Assembly (NCBI GenBank): GCA_020433785.1
Contig: JAGRCC010000360.1
Span: 1 to 17,205, forward strand
Direction of reading: 5' to 3'
Source: Anaerolineae bacterium
GTDB lineage: Bacteria; Chloroflexota; Anaerolineae; 4572-78; J111
DNA: 17,205 bases
Under the pieces are notes generated by a model. The model was given only the letters and a program-made list of their open reading frames with translations. It was not told where the DNA came from and did not search any database. The translations under genes and the position numbers were made by a program. Each line of letters begins with the position of its first letter. The first letter of the stretch is position 1. Of the stretch, positions 7,947-14,096 are shown piece by piece.

Positions 7947-8471
7947 CTAACCGAAGCGGCGACGAAACTCCTCAGCCACAGCGCCACCGGCTGCCTCAAA
8001 TTGCCTGACTACAACCGGATCGGCAATAATGCCGGATATTAGCTCAGCAAATTCCGGAGTTTTCTTGGTAAACCAGTGTTTTACGTATGACACCGTTTCA
8101 ACATCTAACGCGTTAAGGATGGCTGTTTCCAATTCGGTCACATGTTCCAAGGCAAGTTTGTGGTACTCTGGCGGCAATTCAAATTCAATCCGCTGCTTCA
8201 AATCGGCTAACCGTTGTCTCAGTTTATTTCGATCAATCTCCGTGACAATAGGTTGACCTGGGATGATGGATTGCGTTTGATTATGTCCGGTTCCAATGGC
8301 CAACTGTCCACTCAGATCACCACCCACATTCACGGAAATCGTTGACTCAGACACACCCGATTTTTGTTGGGAATTGATATTGGCGTCTCGCCCGGCCATT
8401 GTACTTTTATGAATATCCCCTTGAACGTCTTGAATATCTATGCCGGTTGTAGTGTTTTCTTTGTCAGACAT
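7947..8471 (-). CDS. Small adaptor-like protein with two Gly/Asp-rich motifs and a conserved C-terminal helix domain
   Basis: This is a 174-aa soluble protein. The start is the ATG at 8471, which has AAGGAG six nt upstream; the longer frame to 8525 lacks such a site. Residues 1-65 are polar and Gly/Asp-rich and hold two motifs. VQGDIHKSTMAGRDANI (about 16-32) resembles VDGGIHGSIIAGRDVVV near the start of the WD40 STAND protein. VGGDLSGQLAIGTGHNQTQ (about 49-67) resembles VEGDITGQVAIGSYIIQI of the NB-ARC protein. A helical stretch follows (about 80-125). The C-terminal domain (about 128-174) ends in AEEFRRRFG, a tail I associate with small proteins or domains beside STAND NTPases in actinobacteria and Chloroflexota (from memory). 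There is no catalytic motif or membrane segment. Its position between the tail-tube gene and the NB-ARC gene fits an adaptor role; this is inference. Confidence 0.85.
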   Translation of the reverse strand: MSDKENTTTGIDIQDVQGDIHKSTMAGRDANINSQQKSGVSESTISVNVGGDLSGQLAIGTGHNQTQSIIPGQPIVTEIDRNKLRQRLADLKQRIEFELPPEYHKLALEHVTELETAILNALDVETVSYVKHWFTKKTPEFAELISGIIADPVVVRQFEAAGGAVAEEFRRRFG

Positions 8472-8477
8472 TTCTTT

Positions 8478-8483
8478 CTCCTT
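8478..8483 (-). promoter_or_regulatory. Ribosome binding site (AAGGAG) for the adaptor gene
   Basis: AAGGAG on the minus strand lies six nt before the ATG at 8471. It is a near-consensus Shine-Dalgarno sequence. It decides the start in favour of 8471 over 8525, shortening the protein by 18 residues. Confidence 0.8.
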
Positions 8484-8614
8484 AATCCATCTCTCAATAA
8501 TTGAAGTTTTGCCTGAGTAGCTCAAGTGCTGAAGTTATCTTAGATATTCCTGCTGTATAACAACTTGTTCGCTCGTCAGTATCGATATTCCGGACAGTAT
8601 TACGCTAAGATTGA

Positions 8615-9931
8615 TTACTGCTCGCGGCTTAAACTTTCGTAGGTAATCGTGATCTCTTCCATTTTATATCCCTGTTGCTCAGCGGGGGATACGATAATTT
8701 TTGCGGGCCAGGCATTGTCTAGATACCATCTAGCAATAGGGCTGCCGGACAGATCATTCATAGTAATGGATATATTTCGACGAGCAGCGCTTATTTCACC
8801 GCGTACTATGCGTTCTCGCCACTCCCACAAATCCAGATTATCAGTAATTGGGCGCTTAAGGGTGACGTCCGTCCATTTCAGCCGTCCCGGTGACTTTCTT
8901 ATGATCTCTCGTCCATTTTCATCTACAACCTTTTGTTCAACAATTTCATTCTCCGATCCGAGCCCACTAGCTTCGGTGAAATAAGCGAGTGTTTGGCCTT
9001 CGACCTCGAGGAGATATCTGAAATTTGGCAACGGGTCCTGCGTTTGGGCACTAACAGTATGCGCTAGCCGGAAAGGTGATCCTTCCCACAGAAAAAAGAA
9101 CTGACCGGCTATAGCTACAGCGAACAGGATCGCCAGGATTAGAGTCCGTAGTCTTGTACCTGTTTCGCTCTTGAAAAATAGGATGTTTTGAAAAGGCATT
9201 TTATTTTCCTTTCTAATATTCGGGAACCAGGCTGTAAAAAATAATATCGCCGATATAACGAAAGGTAACCAAAGTACGTTGGAATTGTTGGGCGTACCGG
9301 CTACTTCAACCCGCTCTGTTCTATCTTGAACAAGTACAATCTCTTCGACTGGAAATCCGCTGCTTGTCTCCTCAACTTCTGGAACAATAATCTGTGCTGG
9401 CCAGATGTTTTCAAGGTACCAACTAGCCACCGGCGCAACGTTCTGGTCAAACATAGTAAGTGTACAGTTTAGGGGGGGATTGTCGATACTGCCTTCCAAT
9501 GCCGCCTGTCGCCATTCCCATAAACTCAAATCGCCAACAATTATGCCACGCTTTAAGGTTATATTTGTCCAAATGAGGCCACCGGGAACTTTCTGAAGGA
9601 TATCCTGACCATTAGTATTGGTGGTTGGTTGGTCAACGACCTGATGTTTAGATCCCATGCCGCTGGCCTCGGCAAAGTTGCCGGTGAGTTTCGTTCCGCA
9701 ATCAAGGTTGTAGGTAAAATTGTTCATAGAGTCGGTCATCATACCGTGTGCCCGAGCAACATTCACCGACTGAAAAGGATAATTTGTCCATAGACTTAGA
9801 AACTGGCCAATAGTGACCAAAGTTAGGATTACAGTCAGGATAGTACCTATACCACCTAATCTGGATTGCTCCGTTCGAAGTGGCGAATTCTTACTTAGAT
9901 TTTTTTCTCCTGGATCGTTCATAATTGGCAC
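8615..9931 (-). CDS. Membrane-anchored protein with two gp19-like phage tail-tube domains
   Basis: This 438-aa protein starts at the GTG at 9931 (GAGG 5 nt upstream), 17 nt after the STAND-WD40 stop. It is a tandem duplication of [membrane helix + tail-tube domain]. TM1 is at about 27-48, tube domain 1 at about 68-205, TM2 at about 219-236, a basic loop at about 237-261, TM3 at about 262-282, and tube domain 2 at about 299-435. Both domains carry the pattern of the T4 gp19/TIGR02241 tail-tube family: FTEASGLGSENE, SPGRLKWTDVTLKRP, LWEWR, and IARWYLDNAWPAKI, with EASGMGS, VPGGLIWTNITLKRG, LWEWR and WYLENIWPAQI in copy 1. The positive-inside rule places both tube domains outside the cell. The sequences after TM1 and TM3 are also alike (GQFLSLW.. 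and GQFFFLW..). No sheath, baseplate or spike gene is in the window. It may form tubes, rings or a scaffold on the cell surface; the function is unknown. Confidence 0.88.
   Translation of the reverse strand: MPIMNDPGEKNLSKNSPLRTEQSRLGGIGTILTVILTLVTIGQFLSLWTNYPFQSVNVARAHGMMTDSMNNFTYNLDCGTKLTGNFAEASGMGSKHQVVDQPTTNTNGQDILQKVPGGLIWTNITLKRGIIVGDLSLWEWRQAALEGSIDNPPLNCTLTMFDQNVAPVASWYLENIWPAQIIVPEVEETSSGFPVEEIVLVQDRTERVEVAGTPNNSNVLWLPFVISAILFFTAWFPNIRKENKMPFQNILFFKSETGTRLRTLILAILFAVAIAGQFFFLWEGSPFRLAHTVSAQTQDPLPNFRYLLEVEGQTLAYFTEASGLGSENEIVEQKVVDENGREIIRKSPGRLKWTDVTLKRPITDNLDLWEWRERIVRGEISAARRNISITMNDLSGSPIARWYLDNAWPAKIIVSPAEQQGYKMEEITITYESLSREQ
9207..9212 (-). promoter_or_regulatory. Internal ribosome binding site within the tail-tube gene
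   Basis: AAAGGA on the minus strand lies 7 nt before an in-frame ATG at 9199 (residue 245, MPFQNIL). Starting there would give a separate 194-aa protein (8615-9199): one membrane helix plus the second tube domain. This suggests either a second product from the same gene or a recent fusion of two formerly separate genes. Confidence 0.5.
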
Positions 9932-9948
9932 CTTATCCTCTAAAAGGC

Positions 9949-12900
9949 TCAGTTACCTTGGAGTTCAGCCAAGGTTTTCTCATCAAAAGGATTCTGCCCG
10001 GCCTTTAATTTGGTTATCCAGTCGGTTCGTTCGGAGATGGCCGACTCGTAGCCGCGACGTTGGCTGGCCCATTCGATAAAATACTCAAAGTCGTCAATAG
10101 CGCCTTCATAATCATGGGTTAGCGCTCTGGCCAACCCCCGACTATCGCGAATGCCGCCGTGGTCCGGGGCAAGTTCAACGGCTCGTTCACAGGCACTCAA
10201 AACATCCTCAACGTGACCTCGCAGACTACCTTTCCAGCAGAACGAATTCCATAAGTCTGCCGGAGCTTCGGCAGAGGAGGCCTCCTTTTCAACTTGCTTA
10301 TAAATATCTAAGACGGCCTTTAGTTGTCCAGACTCAATTGCGGCGGTGACTAAGCCGCCATAAATCCAACTGTGTTCTGACTCAGGCATGAGCCAGGCGA
10401 CCGTTCTGATGTAATCAACCGCCTTTTCAAGATCCCCGGCGGGAATCAAGCCAACGCCTTCCTGGTACAAAGTGGGGAAGATAGACAGCATATCCATACT
10501 ACGTTGTTGCCTGACCCTAGGATATACACCTATCGCCGCCCTAACTTTAACGATGAGTGTGTCAAGATCGCCAATTTCTAAGGCTGCCATAGCTTCATCA
10601 AATAACGCATTGGCTTTAAATACTTTAACCGTCTCTTGAGGGTCAAAATTTAATGACGGATCTAAATCAATCGCTTGCTCTAAAAGTTCCAAGCCGCCCT
10701 GTGTGTCTCCCTCTTTGACCAAAGTTTCGGCTTCTTCTAAAAGAGGGGGAATCACATCAGGGTAAACGGGGATGTTTGGACAGGTACGTTGATAGGGCAG
10801 CACTTCTTCCGAGAAAAATTGCTCCCACTCTTTGCGGCTTAGATCACGGGAGATCCATTGACAGGGTGAAGCGACAAATCGGGTATCCAATATTGTTATT
10901 TGATCATCGCCTGTGAGAATTAAGTTTGTCTCGTTAGGACTCCAAGAAGCGTTATAATTTCCGGTAAGGGTTGTGACAGCCTCACCGCTGGTAACATCCC
11001 AAACGATTAGTCGTTCATCGGGGTCGCGGCTTTTGGAGATAAGCAGATTACCCGTGGAGTCCCAATCTAAATCCCTGATCGATGTCGTATTGCCCGCCAG
11101 AGTAACGGTGGGCTGGTCACCGGTTATATTCCATAGAATGATTTCACCGTTACTTAACCCCAGAGCAAGCCTAGAATCATCCGGGCTCCAGGCTAATGTT
11201 TGGGTCGTATTACCGTAGCCCTCGAGCGAAGCAATCTCTTCATTGTGTTCAACCTGGCGAACCACAATTTTATCTTCATCAGGTAGCCGAATGACCGTCT
11301 TCGTTTTATCGGAACTTAATGTCCCATCAACTTGAGCTCTGGACGTGGGCGTGAACGAGATGATGGAACTGGTGGTCATGTCCCACGTTATCTCATATTC
11401 GTTTCTGGCCATCCAGGCCAGATAGGTTTCGTCGGGACTCCAACGCGCCCCGGTTAAACCGTCCCCCCATGGGCCTTCAACTAATTGATTTTTGTCCATG
11501 TCCCAGAGGATGTTGCCGTTACCAATGGCTAATTGATGACCGGTCGAGTTCCAACGCAAGGCAGAATAGTCGAATCCGCCCGATTCTGGCGCGTTTATTT
11601 CGGTAATCAACTTCCCGTGAACCATGTCCCAAATGTAAGCTTTCCGATGATCGGTGTTGACGAAGCCTCTGGCTGAATCGATGGAGACCAGACGGTCGCC
11701 ATTTGGGCTCCAGGCTAGGTTGGCAACCGGTTTAATGTGGCCCTCGAATTTATACTTGACTTGACCACTGGCCAGATCCCAAACGATTACCGCTTTATCG
11801 TCGCCGCCTGTAGCCAGCCATTTTTCATCAGGGCTAAACGCTATGGCATTGACCGGCCGGGTATGGCCTTCCAAAGTGGAAAGTTTGGAGCCGGTTTTGG
11901 CATCCCATACGGTCAGCGTCCCAAGCGATGAGGCGGAGCCGATCAATTTTGTTTCATCTGGATACCATCTGACACTATTTATCTCCCAGGGCATGGATTC
12001 CAGGTTAGTAATGATTTCGCCGCTGGTTACGTCCCATACTTCAAGACTTTTGGCCGAGGCTATTTTTGTATCATCAGAACTCCAAACAAATTGGGTCGCC
12101 GAAATTGAGAGGTCTGATAGGGTTGTCATCGCTTCGTTACGGGCCAGATCCCAAACAATAATTTTATTTTCAAACCCTGCCAACATTCGAGTTCCACCGG
12201 GGCTTATACTGCCAAAGGTATAGCCCTCAAGCTGTTTCAACACCTGGCCGTTGGCCGTATCACGAATGGTCAATGCATCTCGTGTTTCATTGATGAGTAT
12301 TTTCCCATCCAAGCCGAAAGCCAAATCGTTCCCACCCGAACGAGCGTAACTAAATTTGGTGATAGGCGCTCTAGCCGGAACATCCCATAAGGTCGCACCG
12401 TTAGATTGGGCTGAAGTAACCAATCTAGCGCCATCCGGGCTCCAATCTTCGATTTTATATGCGTCTATCGTAAATAAAGGTTTATCTTGCCGCATATCCC
12501 AGACAACGCTGGTGTTCTGAAATGATGTTTGCGCCTCTAATTGATCTTGAGTTTTACTGACAAACACATTGCGAACGCCACTCAAGGTGATGGCGTTTTG
12601 CTCTTTCTCAACATTCCACACCATAGTGGTATGGTCTGAACCTTGACTTGAAGAAACAAATAACCAGGCTTCATCAGGACTCCAACGCAAATTATCCAAT
12701 TCGCCAGCGGGGCCTTGGATGGTAGCCAGCTCCTGACCGTCAACCACATCCCACAAAATCACCGTTCCGCTTTTGGTCCCCGAAACAAGCCAGGTATCGG
12801 CTTCATTCCACATAAGTTCGGTAATGGGGTCGGTATGTTTTTCAAATGTGGCCAGCCTTTGATCATTCGCCACGTCCCAGACAATGATCTTGCCATCCGC

Positions 12901-13959
12901 TGCCCCAATCGCGACCTGACTCCAATCCTTATTCCAAGCTGTCTGGGTAATTAACGCTTCATGTCCGGTAATCGTCGCGTCAATTTGGCCGGTCGATACA
13001 TCCCACACGACGGCTGTTGTCTCATCAACAATAGCCACCAGTTTCTGGTCATTCTGATCCCAATATATTTGTGAAACTGTTCCGGGATGACCGGTTAAAA
13101 CGGCGATCTCCTTGCCTTGTTCAATATCATGTATGGTAATCTTGTCGCCGGCGGCAAACGCGACTTGAGAGCGGCTTCGATTAAATGCGACTTGATCGTA
13201 GTTCGTAAATTCGGTTAGAGGGTGAATCTGATCTAAAATATCCCAGATGACGACGGTTTCATCATTGCCGCCGGAAGCTAATCTACGGCCATCTTGACTC
13301 CAGGCCAAATCCTCAATAGTATCAGAGTGCCCTTTGTAATCACCAATAATTTGATTTTCGATCACGTCCACAATAATGACTTGACTGGCAGAACCCATTG
13401 CCAGTAACCGGCCATCAGGACTCCAAGCCACAATATTTGCGCCTTGTTCGATTGTGGCAATCGTCTGATTTGTTCTTACTTCCAATATCGTTACCTGTCC
13501 TGAACCCACCAAGGCCAATTTTTCACCGTCCGGACTCCAAACAACCGAGCTAGCGTTATCAACAAATTCACGAACAAGCGTTAAATCGGCTTGATTAGTC
13601 AGCATATTCCAGACGATGATGTTATCCTCAGTCAAAAGAGCCAGTTGGGTTCCATTTGGACTCCAATTATTAAAGAAACTTCCTTGAGCCGGACTGACAT
13701 TTTCACCGGTAGCCACTTCCCACAGAATCGATCGATCATAATCCGGGTCGGAGACGAGCCACCTGCCGTTGGGGCTCCAGATCAGCCGGTCGATCTGGGC
13801 ATAATCACTGGCTTTAACCGACAACAACGTTTCGCCGGTAGCGATGTTCCACACGTTTACTCGACTATCTCCATAGCCGGAACCGGTGGCTAAAAGGGTA
13901 CCATCCGGGCTCCAGGATACTTCCCACACTTGGTTATTGTGTCCGGTCAACGCCGGCAT
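9949..13959 (-). CDS. WD40 propellers plus C-terminal TPR: downstream part of the frameshifted STAND-WD40 gene
   Basis: This open frame of 1,336 aa counts from an ATG at 13959, but its sequence continues upstream in frame as WD40 to about 14141, where it joins the STAND gene by one frameshift. So 13959 is probably not a true start. It contains about 25 WD40-like units with SPDG..LA and IVWD motifs (for example IAFSPDEKWLATGGDDKAVI followed by VWD). With the three units upstream I count about 28, which would be four seven-bladed propellers. After the last unit comes a motif commonly seen after WD40 in such proteins (DLSRKEWEQFF, then YQRTCPN). A TPR-like region (about 1060-1336) follows, including SLRGHVEDVLSACERAVELA and DSRGLARALTHDYEGAIDDF. 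The predicted position is outside the membrane, as the sensor or ligand-binding part. The stop lies 17 nt before the tail-tube gene. Confidence 0.88.
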   Translation of the reverse strand: MPALTGHNNQVWEVSWSPDGTLLATGSGYGDSRVNVWNIATGETLLSVKASDYAQIDRLIWSPNGRWLVSDPDYDRSILWEVATGENVSPAQGSFFNNWSPNGTQLALLTEDNIIVWNMLTNQADLTLVREFVDNASSVVWSPDGEKLALVGSGQVTILEVRTNQTIATIEQGANIVAWSPDGRLLAMGSASQVIIVDVIENQIIGDYKGHSDTIEDLAWSQDGRRLASGGNDETVVIWDILDQIHPLTEFTNYDQVAFNRSRSQVAFAAGDKITIHDIEQGKEIAVLTGHPGTVSQIYWDQNDQKLVAIVDETTAVVWDVSTGQIDATITGHEALITQTAWNKDWSQVAIGAADGKIIVWDVANDQRLATFEKHTDPITELMWNEADTWLVSGTKSGTVILWDVVDGQELATIQGPAGELDNLRWSPDEAWLFVSSSQGSDHTTMVWNVEKEQNAITLSGVRNVFVSKTQDQLEAQTSFQNTSVVWDMRQDKPLFTIDAYKIEDWSPDGARLVTSAQSNGATLWDVPARAPITKFSYARSGGNDLAFGLDGKILINETRDALTIRDTANGQVLKQLEGYTFGSISPGGTRMLAGFENKIIVWDLARNEAMTTLSDLSISATQFVWSSDDTKIASAKSLEVWDVTSGEIITNLESMPWEINSVRWYPDETKLIGSASSLGTLTVWDAKTGSKLSTLEGHTRPVNAIAFSPDEKWLATGGDDKAVIVWDLASGQVKYKFEGHIKPVANLAWSPNGDRLVSIDSARGFVNTDHRKAYIWDMVHGKLITEINAPESGGFDYSALRWNSTGHQLAIGNGNILWDMDKNQLVEGPWGDGLTGARWSPDETYLAWMARNEYEITWDMTTSSIISFTPTSRAQVDGTLSSDKTKTVIRLPDEDKIVVRQVEHNEEIASLEGYGNTTQTLAWSPDDSRLALGLSNGEIILWNITGDQPTVTLAGNTTSIRDLDWDSTGNLLISKSRDPDERLIVWDVTSGEAVTTLTGNYNASWSPNETNLILTGDDQITILDTRFVASPCQWISRDLSRKEWEQFFSEEVLPYQRTCPNIPVYPDVIPPLLEEAETLVKEGDTQGGLELLEQAIDLDPSLNFDPQETVKVFKANALFDEAMAALEIGDLDTLIVKVRAAIGVYPRVRQQRSMDMLSIFPTLYQEGVGLIPAGDLEKAVDYIRTVAWLMPESEHSWIYGGLVTAAIESGQLKAVLDIYKQVEKEASSAEAPADLWNSFCWKGSLRGHVEDVLSACERAVELAPDHGGIRDSRGLARALTHDYEGAIDDFEYFIEWASQRRGYESAISERTDWITKLKAGQNPFDEKTLAELQGN

Positions 13960-14096
13960 CGGTTGATTCTTGATGATATCCCAGACAATTACCGAGCCGT
14001 CCCAAGCGCCTGATGCCAGATATTTCCCATCCGGGCTAAACGCTACAACTCGAACACCGCCAGTATGCCCCTTAACTGTCGCAACCGCCTTTCTGT

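Noticed and set aside
8615..9931. Remnant prophage or complete contractile injection system
   Set aside because: Only tail-tube-like domains are present, each with a membrane helix. No sheath, baseplate, spike, terminase, capsid or AAA+ assembly gene lies in the window.
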